Source: Gammaproteobacteria bacterium (GTDB lineage Bacteria; Pseudomonadota; Gammaproteobacteria; JAUZRS01). From it: DNA of 64,000 bases. This document shows, one piece after another, positions 41,843 through 51,601 of the stretch. The stretch spans positions 193,210 to 257,209 of the forward strand of contig JAUZSP010000007.1 of assembly GCA_030949385.1 (NCBI GenBank), in the 5' to 3' direction. Within the stretch, counting starts at the first letter, position 1; every line of letters starts with the position of its first letter. Under the pieces are notes generated by a model. That model did not search any database. It was given only the letters and a program-made list of their open reading frames with translations, and was not told where the DNA came from. A program made the translations under genes and the position numbers.

Positions 41843-42616
41843 TTAACTTTTAATCCCCACACCCCGATTCAACAGGCTCATGGAAGCGGCAAATAAAACC
41901 AGAATAAAAAAGCCAATGATCAAAAAGGCACTGCTCATCGAGACATCACTGACCCCCAAAATGGCGTAACGAAAGGCGTTGACCATATAAAATATCGGGT
42001 TAAACAGCGAAGCGGTTTGCCAAAAGTCCGGCAACAGCGTGATGGAATAAAAAATACCCCCCAGATAGGTCAAAGGCGTTAAGACAAAGGTGGGGATAAT
42101 AGAAATATCATCAAAACTTTTGGCAAACACCGCATTGATAAACCCCGCCAGAGAAAACAGAATCGAGGTCAACAGAGCAACAAAAATCGTCAGCGGAAAA
42201 TTATTAATCTGCAAGTCAGTAAAAAACAGCGTCACCAGCGTCACCACCACCCCCACCAGCAAACCCCGCGCCACGCCCCCCAAAACGTAACCCAGCAAAA
42301 TCAGCACATTGGGCAGAGGCGAGACCAACAGCTCCTCAATGTGGCGCTGAAATTTAGTGCTGTAAAACGAAGAGACCACATTGGCGTAGGAGTTGGTGAT
42401 GATCGACATCATAATAATGCCTGGAATAATAAAATCGGTGTAGGAATAACCGTCCATGTCCCCCAAACGTTGGCCTAACAACTCACCAAAAATCAACAAA
42501 TAAAGCACGGTGGTAATGGCAGGCGGTAAAATGGTCTGCATCCAGATTCGAGAAAAACGCAACACCTCTTTGATTACCAAAGTCTGTAAGGCGATCCAAT
42601 AATTTTTCCAGTTCAT
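41843..42616 (-). CDS. ABC-2 type transporter permease
   Basis: 257 residues with six membrane segments and the ABC-2 permease pattern (VLRFSRIWMQTILPPAITT at the start, FIIPGIIMMSIITNSYANV near 62-80, and LTPLTYLGGIFYSI near 177-190). It pairs with the ATPase gene upstream (4-bp ATGA overlap at 42613-42616). Probably exports a lipid, polymer or drug; the sequence does not specify. Confidence 0.9.
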   Translation of the reverse strand: MNWKNYWIALQTLVIKEVLRFSRIWMQTILPPAITTVLYLLIFGELLGQRLGDMDGYSYTDFIIPGIIMMSIITNSYANVVSSFYSTKFQRHIEELLVSPLPNVLILLGYVLGGVARGLLVGVVVTLVTLFFTDLQINNFPLTIFVALLTSILFSLAGFINAVFAKSFDDISIIPTFVLTPLTYLGGIFYSITLLPDFWQTASLFNPIFYMVNAFRYAILGVSDVSMSSAFLIIGFFILVLFAASMSLLNRGVGIKS

Positions 42617-43542
42617 AATTTTTCCTGCGCGTTTTTATCAATCAGCCGCAAGAAAAACGCCTCCAGACGGTTGCTTTTGTTTTTCATGCTCAACACCTCA
42701 ATGCCCTTCTCAGTCAGCTCTGCAAACAGGGCATTAATACTTTGACCTTTATTCACCTCCACCTCCAAGGTACGACCGTCCTCTTGACAGTGCAAAGAGA
42801 AGCCCTTTAGCTCCGGCAACGAGGGCAAGGGCTGAGCAATGTTCAGCAGAAAGGTCTCTGTTTGCAGTTGCTTGAGCAGCGTTCGCACCTCTCCCTGTTC
42901 AACAATTTTACCCTGATCAATAATGGCCATATTGCGACACAGGCTCTCCGCCTCTTCCAAATAATGGGTAGTGAGAATGATCGTCGTGCCTTGATGATTA
43001 ATCTCACGCAAAAAGCCCCACATGGAACGGCGAATCTCAATGTCCACCCCAGCGGTCGGTTCATCCAAAATCAACAGTTTTGGCTCATGCACCAACGCTC
43101 TGGCAATCATCAAACGGCGCTTCATGCCACCGGACAACTGACCCGCCATCGCAAAGCGCTTGCCCCACAGATCCAATTTTTTTAAGAAATACTCCGCTTT
43201 TTCAGTAGCCTGTTTACGGGCAATGCCGTAATAACCGGCCTGATTAACGACGATCTCCAGCACCGGCTCAAAAACATTAAAATTAAACTCTTGCGGCACC
43301 AAACCAATCATGCGCTTAACCGCCATCGGCATCGCATCCAAATCTTCGCCAAACACCCGCACCGAACCAGAGCTTTTGTTTACCAAAGAACAGAGAATGC
43401 CAATAGCAGTGGATTTACCGGCACCGTTCGGCCCCAGCAAGGCAAAAAAATCGCCCTGCTCGACTTTCAGATCTACCCCTTTAAGCGCCACCACGCCGTT
43501 GGCGTAAAATTTCTGTAACCCATTAATTTCAACCGCATTCAT
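42613..43542 (-). CDS. ABC-2 type transporter ATP-binding protein
   Basis: 309 residues. Walker A LLGPNGAGKSTAIG (about 34-47), signature QLSGGMKRRLMIARAL (about 136-151), Walker B LLILDEPTAGVD (about 157-168) and the switch His in LTTHYLEEAESLC. The C-terminal region (220-309) is the usual extra domain of drug/polysaccharide exporters. First gene of a three-gene operon with the permease and the methyltransferase. Confidence 0.93.
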   Translation of the reverse strand: MNAVEINGLQKFYANGVVALKGVDLKVEQGDFFALLGPNGAGKSTAIGILCSLVNKSSGSVRVFGEDLDAMPMAVKRMIGLVPQEFNFNVFEPVLEIVVNQAGYYGIARKQATEKAEYFLKKLDLWGKRFAMAGQLSGGMKRRLMIARALVHEPKLLILDEPTAGVDIEIRRSMWGFLREINHQGTTIILTTHYLEEAESLCRNMAIIDQGKIVEQGEVRTLLKQLQTETFLLNIAQPLPSLPELKGFSLHCQEDGRTLEVEVNKGQSINALFAELTEKGIEVLSMKNKSNRLEAFFLRLIDKNAQEKL

Positions 43543-43615
43543 ATTTTTTAACCAAACCTATAAAAACAGAGCCACAGAGGCAAGCAACACCCACCGCTGT
43601 GGCAATCTGACAAAA

Positions 43616-43954
43616 TTACAAGGTGATGATTTGATCGGGCATGTTACCCGCCAACGCCCCATACAAATTGGGGAAACAACCAATCACCGCGCCTTCCACC
43701 AACTTATCTTCGATCTCACGCTCTTCGCAACACTGATCACAGCCCATCAACAACATGCCTTTCTCCTTGGCCACTTTGGCCAAACGCTCGCCAATGGGGT
43801 TGCCCTCCAGCAAGACGTAGTTGTTGTCTTCAAAAAAGAACATGCCCACCACTTCGACACCGTGTGCGTCGTCTTCCAATTGAGGCAAAATCATTTTACC
43901 CAATTTAAACGAAACAGAGTGGCCTTGACTGGAAAAAATATAAGCAACTTTCAT
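43616..43954 (-). CDS. DsrE-family small protein
   Basis: 112 residues with a DsrE/TusD-like fold: MKVAYIFSSQGHSVSFKLG, VEVVGMFFFEDNNYVLL and a cysteine-rich loop, MGCDQCCEEREI (about 71-82), then GAVIGCFPNLYGAL. The Cys cluster is where DsrE-like proteins carry sulfur, and relatives are annotated as SaoD/DsrE family. It is separate from dsrEFH. Its start follows GGATTAAACC. A sulfur relay role is likely from family knowledge only. Confidence 0.78.
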   Translation of the reverse strand: MKVAYIFSSQGHSVSFKLGKMILPQLEDDAHGVEVVGMFFFEDNNYVLLEGNPIGERLAKVAKEKGMLLMGCDQCCEEREIEDKLVEGAVIGCFPNLYGALAGNMPDQIITL

Positions 43955-43986
43955 GGTTTAATCCTTAGTTTATGTAGGTATTTATT

Positions 43987-44010
43987 AAAAAACGCGCTCT
44001 TTTAGCGCGC
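43987..44010 (-). terminator. Terminator after the mutarotase remnant
   Basis: On the minus strand CGCGCT-AAAAG-AGCGCG is followed by TTTTTTAATAAA. It would end transcripts of the decayed mutarotase gene before the DsrE-like gene. Confidence 0.7.
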
Positions 44011-44046
44011 CTCATTTAACACCAAGCCCAACACAAAGGCAAAACC

Positions 44047-44940
44047 CTAAAGTAAGCTGTAAACTACAGACAAGCTGTGGCTCTGTTGCGGCTGCACAGT
44101 AACCACGTTATCAAAAGCGTTGGCGCTCTCCACACAGAGCATTTTTCGCCAACCCTCTGCGCCCAGGTCTCCCATGCGTTCGGCCTTAGCAAACCACGGA
44201 TTCCAAACCACAGTGGAATCGCTGCCGCTTTTTTTCAATAACAATTTTACGCTTTAAACCCAGATCATGAATCACGCACGTAGCAGGGCTGTTGATGTAA
44301 ACGCGATCGGTCTCACTGGCAAAACGAATATCACCCTGCTGCATTTGCGCTACAGCCTCACTCACCTTGTCATAATAGGTCACCCCCCTCCAGACCGCTG
44401 ACCGAGACCTGCTCAATGTCGCTGATCTGAAAATAGGTGTGCAGTGCTTCACTGATGACAAAGGCTCTGTCACTTAAATTACGGCTGCTCAGGTTGATCT
44501 CCAATTTTGTCCCAATGCGAAACTCCACCTGCAACAGCGTTGCATACGGCCACCATTTCGAGCCGCCATCACAGACCAGCTCCAGCAGCAGCGAAACCGA
44601 ACCGTCAGCCAACAATTGACTGCCTTTGCACGCCCAATCGGCCACACGAGCAAAACCGTGCGCAGGGAAATCAGCCTCGCTGTCATGCGGACCAAACCAC
44701 GGCCAACAGACCGGCACCCCACCGCGCATCGCTTTGCCCACAGTAGGTCGTGCCTCTTCTGACATCCAAATCACCGGCTCTGCGCCTTTGGGTGTCCAGC
44801 TCAATACCTGCCCCCCTTGCAGGCTGATTTCCGCCTGCACCAGCGCGTGTGTTGATCTGGGCGATCACAAGCTCCATCAACCTCTGCAAAAAGAGGGCAT
44901 TGGGTACACCGTATTGCTCTGCTGCTTGCATATTCTGCAT
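44047..44940 (-). pseudogene. D-hexose-6-phosphate mutarotase (YeaD-like), multiply frameshifted
   Basis: Pieces of one protein are spread over three frames. From the 5' end: QYGVPNALF, then FAEVDGAC in another frame, then AEISLQGGQVLSWTPKG through PVCWPWFGPH and HTYFQISDIEQVSVSGLEG. After a G6 run (44383-44388) the frame changes to VTYYDKVSEAVAQ. After an A7 run (44229-44235) it changes again to GSDSTVVWNPWFAKAERMGD. The combined sequence matches the aldose-1-epimerase-like family, including the conserved HTYFQI and VVWNPW. At least four single-base shifts are needed, so the gene is dead or this stretch has dense errors. Confidence 0.8.
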
Positions 44941-45096
44941 GGTAAAACCTCTGTTTTATCGGTTTAAAAACGAGCCCATCCGTAGGTTGGGGTAATAACC
45001 CCAACATCAAACACAGCCTTTTTGTTGGCAGATTAAACTCAGACCTTTTATGATGCCGAAACATCTTCGTCACATTGTTCACCATAGGTATGAGTT

Positions 45097-47700
45097 ATGG
45101 CTTTGAATGCATTGCAATTTATCAACCGTCTGCTGATGAAAACCTCCGACGGCATGGCAAAAATCCCCGACTTCACCCGCCAGCACCGCAAAAAAGCGCT
45201 GCTCTCACTGCTGCTGTTGACGGTCTTTTTTGCCGCTGGAATTCCACGCATCAAGCTGGACATGAGCATGGAAGCCTTTTTCCGTGACGACGACCCGACC
45301 CTACACAACTTCAATATCTTTCACCATCTGTTTGGCAGCGATCAAGTCTTGATGCTGATGTTCCAACCGCAAGACGACGATGTGTTCAGCACCGACTCCC
45401 TGAATAAAGTCAAAGCACTGGAAGAAGATCTAAACCAGCAACGCCTCAAAGCCAACACACCGCTGAATCGCATCACCCGTGTGCGCAGCATCTACAGCGC
45501 CGATTTTTTAGAGGCCAATGACGATGCCCTGATCAGCCGCAAATTCATCGGCCCCGACGGCCTTCCTCTCACCGCTGCCGAAAGCGACGCTCTGCGCCAA
45601 CTGGCAATGCAGCAACGCGACTTCCCTGGGCAACTCTTCTCCCGTGACAGCAAACTGGGCATTTTAATGATCCAGACCGATTACGGCGCACGCTTTAAAA
45701 TCGCTGACAAACACACCGAAACGCTCGACTCCGCCGATAACGATGGCAGCGGTTTTGAAGACGATTTCTCCGCCCCCGACACGGCAAGCAACAGCGGCTT
45801 GGCTCTGACCGCCGCCGAACTGCCCGAATTTGAGCGGGTGGAGATGGAAGAATACAGCGTCTTTATGAGCGCCTTTAACGACGTACTGGCACGACACCAC
45901 TGGCAACACCAGCTCAACAACCCCGATGCCGATGCGACCCAATATCTGGCCGTGGGCAACCCGTGGATTATGGATCTCTTTTTCAGCGTGGTGATGCAAG
46001 AGATGGCGTTGATCTCCCTGCTTTCCATTTTACTCATCATCATCGTGCTCTATTTCACCGTCGGCTCCTTGGCGGGTACCGTCTGGCCTACGATGCTGAT
46101 CATCACCGGCATCATCTGGACCTTGGGCATCGTCGGCTGGTCTGGGGTAGCGGTGAATATGATGATCAACATCACCGTCTTTTTGATTCTCACCGTCGGC
46201 ATCGCCGCCTCGATTCACATTCTGTCGGTCTTCAAACAGATGACCGAAGCGGGTTTAGAGGAGCAAGAGGCACTCACCGAAACCCTGCGTAAAACCGGCC
46301 TGCCCATCATGTTGGCGGCGCTAACGACGATGGCAGGGATGCTCTCCATGTCGGCAATTCCCATTGCGCCGATCAAAGCCTTTGCCCTGTTCGCCTCTGT
46401 GGGCGTGTTTGTCACCTTCTGGCTGACGGTGCTCTATCTGCCCACCTTGATGGGCATCTGGTCGCCGATCAAACGCAACGCCGACGGTAAGGTGACGCAG
46501 AAAAAACGCGACGCCTATCTGCAAGCCTTTTTACGCTGGACCGATCACTGCGGGCGCACCTACCCCAAAACCATCATTGCCACCTTTGTCATTGTCTCAG
46601 CGGTCTCCTTGATGGGGCTGCCCAAGGTCTACATCGACACCAACCTCATGACCCTGATCAAACCTGGGGTCGGCATGAGCGAAGCCATCACCGCCATTGA
46701 TGGCAACTTTGGTGGCAGCTCCAACGCCGAAATTTTGATCGACAGTGGCCGTGCCGACGGCATCAAAGACCCACAACTGCTCAAAGCCATGCAGAGCCTG
46801 CAAGAAAAAATCATCGCCGGTGAACCGGAGCTGGTAACGCGGGTGGACTCCATCGTCAAATTGGCCAAGGAATCCTATAAAAACCTACTCGACGGCAAAG
46901 AGAGCAACTACCGCATTCCCGACTCACAAGAGGTGTTGGCGCAAACCCTGTTCAGTTTTGAATCCGCCGACCCCGCCACGCGCAAACTGTTTGTCGATGA
47001 TGAATGGCAAGTGGCGCGCATGACCATTCAGGTCAAAACACGCGGCTCGCGGGATTACGAGCAGTTCAATAAAAACCTGCAAGGTTGGATCGACGACAGT
47101 TTTGCCGAGATCAAACAACAAAACCCCGACTTTAAAGCGGGCATCACCGGCAGCATTCCCTTAATGATGGAGATGATGAGCTACGTCTCCAAAGCGCAGA
47201 TCAACTCCTACTTGCTGGTAATCGCGGTAATCGCCGTGCTGCTGCTGGTGATTTTTGGCTCCTTGCGCTTTGGGCTGATGGCGATGATTCCCAACCTGTT
47301 CCCTATTTTGGTGCTGCTCGGGGTGACGGGCTGGCTCGGCATTGCTTTGGACACCGACACCTTATTAGTCATGCCGCTGGCCATCGGCATCGCGGTGGAT
47401 GATTCGATTCACTTTTTGACCCACTACCGCACCGAACTGCTGCGCGGCAAAAAATCAGAGGAGGCGATTCGCTCGGCGTTGACTCACGTCGGGCAAGCGA
47501 TGATCTATACCTCGGTGGTGCTCTCTCTGGGTTTCTTGATCTTTGTCTTCTCCGTGCATCAAGGCTTGACCAACTTTGGCATTCTCTCCGCCATCGCCAT
47601 GTTCTCCGCTCTGCTGGCCGATCTGTTCTTGCTACCTGCGATGATTCATCTGTTCAAACCCTTCGAAAATCAAAAACACCTCACCACGGAGGCGGCATAA
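45097..47700 (+). CDS. MMPL/RND-superfamily transporter
   Basis: 867 residues with twelve membrane helices in two halves and two large periplasmic domains, as in the RND exporters of the MMPL/sterol-sensing type. The first half has ITVFLILTVGIAASIHILSV (about 358-377); the second has PLAIGIAVDDSIHFLTHYR (about 766-784) with the Asp pair typical of proton relay. It is the first gene of a three-gene operon with a LolA-like protein and an outer-membrane barrel, an arrangement seen for lipid export to the outer membrane. The stop overlaps the next start (TAATG). Confidence 0.9.
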   Translation: MALNALQFINRLLMKTSDGMAKIPDFTRQHRKKALLSLLLLTVFFAAGIPRIKLDMSMEAFFRDDDPTLHNFNIFHHLFGSDQVLMLMFQPQDDDVFSTDSLNKVKALEEDLNQQRLKANTPLNRITRVRSIYSADFLEANDDALISRKFIGPDGLPLTAAESDALRQLAMQQRDFPGQLFSRDSKLGILMIQTDYGARFKIADKHTETLDSADNDGSGFEDDFSAPDTASNSGLALTAAELPEFERVEMEEYSVFMSAFNDVLARHHWQHQLNNPDADATQYLAVGNPWIMDLFFSVVMQEMALISLLSILLIIIVLYFTVGSLAGTVWPTMLIITGIIWTLGIVGWSGVAVNMMINITVFLILTVGIAASIHILSVFKQMTEAGLEEQEALTETLRKTGLPIMLAALTTMAGMLSMSAIPIAPIKAFALFASVGVFVTFWLTVLYLPTLMGIWSPIKRNADGKVTQKKRDAYLQAFLRWTDHCGRTYPKTIIATFVIVSAVSLMGLPKVYIDTNLMTLIKPGVGMSEAITAIDGNFGGSSNAEILIDSGRADGIKDPQLLKAMQSLQEKIIAGEPELVTRVDSIVKLAKESYKNLLDGKESNYRIPDSQEVLAQTLFSFESADPATRKLFVDDEWQVARMTIQVKTRGSRDYEQFNKNLQGWIDDSFAEIKQQNPDFKAGITGSIPLMMEMMSYVSKAQINSYLLVIAVIAVLLLVIFGSLRFGLMAMIPNLFPILVLLGVTGWLGIALDTDTLLVMPLAIGIAVDDSIHFLTHYRTELLRGKKSEEAIRSALTHVGQAMIYTSVVLSLGFLIFVFSVHQGLTNFGILSAIAMFSALLADLFLLPAMIHLFKPFENQKHLTTEAA

Positions 47701-48572
47701 TGTTCAAACTCACCGTTAGCCTATTGGCACTCTCTCTCACCGCCCTGCCTCTGCACGCCGCGCCCAGCGCACGGCAAATCATGCAGCACAGTTTGGATCT
47801 GGACGACGGCAGCAGCCGTTACAGCCAAGCCCGTATGATGAGCTGTGCGTTTGTGATCAAAAAGGGCAAACGCAAATGCCGCAGCAAACCGCGCCTCAAA
47901 CTGACCGAAAGTCTGGGCAAAGACGTAGGAGCAGAGGGCAAAGACAGCCTCTCTCTGAGCCTGATTCTGAAACCGAGCAGCGAAAAAGGCATGGCCTTTT
48001 TGCAAAAAGATTACGACGACACAGACAAAGATTCGGAGCAGTGGATGTATTTACCGGCGATGAAAAAACTGAAACGCATCGTCTCCGAAACCGACGACGG
48101 ACCCAAAACCGGCACCCTGTTTGGCTCCGAGCTGGCCTACGAAGACATTGAAAAACACCACATCAACGACTCCAGTTACAAGCTGCTGGAAAAGAACCTC
48201 AGCTACGGAAAACGCACGGTCTGGAAGATCAAAGCCACCCCCACGGAAAAATTCGCTCCCAAAACCTCCTACGGTCACTCCGTCGTTTGGATCGACCAGC
48301 AGCATTATCTGCCCTTAAAAATAGAGCTGTACAATCGCCAAGGAAAATTGGCCAAAACCCTGTTGCAACAAAAAATACAACAAATCAACGGCATCTGGAT
48401 CGCCAAACGGATGCAGATCATCAACCACAGCAATCAACGCATGAGTCTGATGGTAACGGACAAACTGGCACTCAATGTGGACGTGCCTGACGGCCTGCTG
48501 GAGTCTCGTGCGCTCAAAGACAGCAACTACCGCGAAACGCAGATGAAGGCTCTGCGGATGTTGGCGAAATAA
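47700..48572 (+). CDS. LolA-like outer-membrane lipoprotein-sorting protein
   Basis: 290 residues with a signal peptide ending LPLHAA. The mature protein is a LolA-like half barrel, as shown by SARQIMQHSLDLDDG, the repeated beta strands and MYLPAMKKLKRI plus GSELAYEDIE. These proteins pair with MMPL transporters and carry a lipid or lipoprotein across the periplasm. The ATG overlaps the transporter stop. Confidence 0.87.
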   Translation: MFKLTVSLLALSLTALPLHAAPSARQIMQHSLDLDDGSSRYSQARMMSCAFVIKKGKRKCRSKPRLKLTESLGKDVGAEGKDSLSLSLILKPSSEKGMAFLQKDYDDTDKDSEQWMYLPAMKKLKRIVSETDDGPKTGTLFGSELAYEDIEKHHINDSSYKLLEKNLSYGKRTVWKIKATPTEKFAPKTSYGHSVVWIDQQHYLPLKIELYNRQGKLAKTLLQQKIQQINGIWIAKRMQIINHSNQRMSLMVTDKLALNVDVPDGLLESRALKDSNYRETQMKALRMLAK

Positions 48573-48630
48573 AGGTGAAAAAGGCAACACGGTTTCCATT
48601 CACATCGTCATTGCTTCCATTCACGCCGTC

Positions 48631-48770
48631 ATTCCCGAAAATTACGCTGTCATTCCCGAAAATTACGCCGTCATTCCCGAAAATTACGCCGTCATTCCCG
48701 CGAACGCGGGAATCCACACGCAGATGCAACATCAACAAATGGATTCCCGCCTGCGCGGGAATGACACAGC
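48631..48770 (+). repeat. 21-bp tandem repeats and ATTCCCGC palindromes at a gene start
   Basis: ATTCCCGAAAATTACG starts at 48631, 48652 and 48673, with a degenerate copy at 48694, giving a strict 21-bp period (7 codons). The last copy runs into ATTCCCGCGAACGCGGGAAT, an inverted repeat, and an inverse-oriented GGATTCCCGC...GCGGGAAT follows at 48741-48762. A related element is at 53849-53875. Together these form a dispersed repeat family. Confidence 0.8.
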
Positions 48771-50074
48771 GTGTTAACCCCCTTTATCATTCTGTCTCGT
48801 TCACCTTTGCGCTTTGCTGGGCATTGCTGCCCAGCCTACTCGCCGCACCTTTTATTTTATCCGCTGCCGAAGAAGAATTTGACGATTTTGGTGGTTTTTC
48901 TGATGTCGGCGAAACAGAGTCAACGTCCTCCGAGCCGTGGCTGCGCGGCAGCCTTTCGCTGGATCTGGCACGTCAAATCGGCGCTCCCAACCGCTGGGTT
49001 CGCAACGGCGTGAGCACTCAGCTGATCCTCGACCGAGAGACTCCGATCGGCCATCTTTACGCGGAAGCCACCGGCCTCTACAACGCCGCCTACCGACTGG
49101 AAAAGGATCCACAAGCCATCATCGACCGTTACGAAGTAGATGGCCTGCTGCGGGAGTTCTATTGGCAAAAAGCCTTCGCTCAGTTCAGCCTCAGCGTGGG
49201 CAGAAAAATGCTGGTCTGGGGCAAAGCCGACCTGCTGCCGGTGGTGAATATGATCACCCCCCAAGATCGCAGCGCGGCGCTGTTTGCCAAACCCGAAGAG
49301 ACCCGTTTAGGCCAAGATCTGATTCAACTCGACTGGTACGGCAACGGCCAACAGCTCAATGCGGTGCTGATTCCGCAGCCGCAATTCAATCTTCAAGTCA
49401 ACAGCGGCCACCCCTATGCAACGCTCTTTTCAGACAGTACGGATCGCATCAAAGACAACGATGTGGAATACGGCCTGCGCTGGAACCAGCAACTGCCACG
49501 CGCTGAGCTGGCTCTGATTGCGGGGCATTTTGCCAATCGAGATCCGTTATTTGATGGTTTTGAGCAAACTCACCGAGCCAGCGATGTTCTGGCGCTCAGT
49601 TACAACCGTGCCGCCGATCCCTTTCTGTTTAAAACCGAACTGGCCTATCTGCCTCGACATCCGACGCAAATTTTTAGCCCACAAGAAAAACCACAGATTG
49701 AGGAGAAAGAGAGTTATCGCGCCATGTTGGGGGTGGATTACGTCAGCCAAAACTACGGCAGTTGGATTACCGAACTCTACGCCGAATGGCCCTCTGTCAA
49801 TTATCCTGGCAGCAGCGCAAAAACCAGCTTTGGTCTGTTGGCAATCAACTGGAGCGAGCGTTATTGGCGTGATGATCTGCTGCTCGGTGCCACCGTGATG
49901 TTTTTCAGTGACCTTGAAAATCGAGTGGTGCATTTGAGCAGCCGTTATCAATACGACGACCGTTGGAGTGTGAGTGGCCAATACAGCCGCATTGATGCCA
50001 ACGGTGATTCGTTTTTACTTACGCCATTAGAGGGATTTGATCGGCTTGATTTCAGCTTGAGTTACACTTTTTAG
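48761..50074 (+). CDS. Outer-membrane beta-barrel protein of the MMPL operon
   Basis: 437 residues from ATG 48761; the frame is open from 48575, but the extra 62 codons are mostly the 21-bp repeat and encode SFPKITP repeats. A signal-like segment (FTFALCWALLPSLLAA) follows the chosen start, then an acidic segment (EEEFDDFGGFSDVGE) and a run of amphipathic beta strands ending YSRIDANG and LDFSLSYTF with the terminal Phe typical of outer-membrane proteins. It would complete an inner membrane, periplasm and outer membrane route. The start is uncertain because of the repeat; spacing of GGGA to the ATG is too short. Confidence 0.75.
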   Translation: MTQRVNPLYHSVSFTFALCWALLPSLLAAPFILSAAEEEFDDFGGFSDVGETESTSSEPWLRGSLSLDLARQIGAPNRWVRNGVSTQLILDRETPIGHLYAEATGLYNAAYRLEKDPQAIIDRYEVDGLLREFYWQKAFAQFSLSVGRKMLVWGKADLLPVVNMITPQDRSAALFAKPEETRLGQDLIQLDWYGNGQQLNAVLIPQPQFNLQVNSGHPYATLFSDSTDRIKDNDVEYGLRWNQQLPRAELALIAGHFANRDPLFDGFEQTHRASDVLALSYNRAADPFLFKTELAYLPRHPTQIFSPQEKPQIEEKESYRAMLGVDYVSQNYGSWITELYAEWPSVNYPGSSAKTSFGLLAINWSERYWRDDLLLGATVMFFSDLENRVVHLSSRYQYDDRWSVSGQYSRIDANGDSFLLTPLEGFDRLDFSLSYTF

Positions 50075-50075
50075 T

Positions 50076-50259
50076 GGCTCTTAACGGATTCCTAGGTCTT
50101 AGGAAAACAAGAGTTCCAGCAGAGAGGGCAATAACCCTTTGCCTCGTTTTCGCGCATTATGCGTAAACTCAAAAAAACTCAGGTACAACGGTAACTGCTC
50201 TTGAGAAATCCCCCTGATTTGTCCATGTTACACCACGACCTAGGAATCCGTTAAGAGCC
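50076..50259 (-). mobile_element. 184-bp internally deleted insertion sequence (MITE-like) with 23-bp perfect terminal repeats
   Basis: The ends 50076-50098 and 50237-50259 are perfect 23-bp inverted repeats (GGCTCTTAACGGATTCC at the outer end). Between them, the minus strand encodes GISQEQLPLYLSFFEFTHNA, followed by RKRGKGLLPSLLELLFS and a stop at 50099. This looks like the C-terminus of a transposase, so the element is an IS that has lost most of its interior. I see no clear target-site duplication. It lies between the barrel gene and the 376-residue gene. Confidence 0.75.
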
Positions 50260-50288
50260 TTTAAAGTTATCTTCATGGCATTGTCCCG

Positions 50289-50378
50289 TCAGCTACAGAG
50301 TCTATTGCTCTCATTTTTGCCCGTTACTGCTTTTACTTCCGCCAATAGATCAGAAAATTTGCCGTAGTTGATCTTCAT
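50289..50378 (-). CDS. Possible 29-residue ORF or gene fragment
   Basis: ATG 50378 to a stop at 50289 gives MKINYGKFSDLLAEVKAVTG plus nine more residues. A weak start signal (GGTGGT) precedes it. It is next to the transposon relic and may be the truncated 5' part of a gene cut by the insertion. The rest of the gap to 50401 shows nothing else. Confidence 0.25.
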   Translation of the reverse strand: MKINYGKFSDLLAEVKAVTGKNESNRLCS

Positions 50379-50401
50379 ACCACCACCATTATTTTAACCC
50401 A

Positions 50402-51532
50402 CTAATCAATTAACTCAGCACTGCTCAATTTTCGTAACAGAGCAGATCGGCCAGGATAACAACGTTTAATTTCAACAACCTGTTCCTTAAAAGATTGCCA
50501 GTCATCTTGATGATGAGCTAAATCACACAGCCCTTTTAAAATCGCCACGGCTTTATCGTATGATTTTGATTTTTTCTCTTCGATTAAATCATAAACCTCC
50601 TGCCATGCCTCATCCTGTCTCGTTGCCAACACCGCCAATCGCTGTTGGCGAGCAATCTCCAATTGACGTTGATGCTCTGCCTGTTGATCCTGTTTGTGTT
50701 CATCCTTCCGCTCAAGCAATTCTGCTATCGAGCGGTTTGTTGATACATCTTTAGCGCCGTCAATCTGCCCCTTTTTTGCCATTTTTTCCAGCTTTCTGTT
50801 CAACAAAGCAGATAAATTTTCTTCACCATGAGCAAGACGCAGAAGAAATTTACGCTGCTCCTTAGCAGGCAATTTATCAAGCCAAAGAGCCACATTAATT
50901 TTTTTCTCCTGCCGTGGCTTGCTTAATTCTGCGGCAACAGCAACTAAGGCTTTATCAACGCCTAAAAACTTACACCACGCCACCTGCGCTGTGGAAAGCC
51001 TTTGTAACCCCGCAGGCAACGGTGGCTCCAAGAGATCAGCATCCACCTCACCATCATCCCAAATATGTGCAGCGGCGAGCAACCAAGCCAAATACAAAGC
51101 ACGAAAATCACCTTGCATTAACTCTGCTCTTAAATCCACCAAATCATCCAACCAACTCTCAGCATGCAACCAATCATCACTGCCATCATCTTGGAAATTA
51201 AAATCCAAAATAATGTGTTTTTTATCTTCCGAGAGAATACAATCAATCTCCTCCGAAACAGAGAACAGAGCCACCTTTTTTATATCAACCAGCGAAACCG
51301 GCAAGCGAATCATTAAACGAAGTGATCCCCAGTCTGCCATATAAAGCATGATGTCAAAACAACGCTCCATCAGCTGTACTTCATTGCCTCGAAAATCTCC
51401 GTAGTTATAAACAAAGGAGGCCTGATGAGAGGTGATTCGCGCTCGGCTGGAAAGTGTAGAAAGTTCCTTTTTTTCAACCTCACTCAAAGCACGGTCAATG
51501 GCACGAAACTCATAATATTGATACTCACTCAT
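50402..51532 (-). CDS. Conserved hypothetical protein, 376 residues
   Basis: The start MSEYQYYEFRAIDRALSEVE and the following ELSTLSSRARITSHQASF and NYGDFRGNEVQLMERCFDI look like a widely distributed uncharacterised family, which I recall beside SWIM zinc-finger genes in other genomes. The middle is helical; the C-terminal part (about 230-330) is a charged coiled coil (ELLERKDEHKQDQQAEHQRQ). No signal or membrane segment. It is the last gene on the minus strand after cobO, 70 bp apart, so it could be part of that transcript. Function unknown. Confidence 0.72.
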   Translation of the reverse strand: MSEYQYYEFRAIDRALSEVEKKELSTLSSRARITSHQASFVYNYGDFRGNEVQLMERCFDIMLYMADWGSLRLMIRLPVSLVDIKKVALFSVSEEIDCILSEDKKHIILDFNFQDDGSDDWLHAESWLDDLVDLRAELMQGDFRALYLAWLLAAAHIWDDGEVDADLLEPPLPAGLQRLSTAQVAWCKFLGVDKALVAVAAELSKPRQEKKINVALWLDKLPAKEQRKFLLRLAHGEENLSALLNRKLEKMAKKGQIDGAKDVSTNRSIAELLERKDEHKQDQQAEHQRQLEIARQQRLAVLATRQDEAWQEVYDLIEEKKSKSYDKAVAILKGLCDLAHHQDDWQSFKEQVVEIKRCYPGRSALLRKLSSAELID

Positions 51533-51601
51533 GGCCGCCTCTCCTTTACCCCTAAAATAATTAAACGCTTGTAATTAATAAAAAACACCCCGTTCTTCAT
51601 C

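Noticed and set aside
48631-48718. 21-bp tandem repeats as a CRISPR array for the Cas6-like protein
   Set aside because: The units are directly contiguous without spacers, differ from CRISPR repeats in length and lie 33 kb from the Cas6-like gene.
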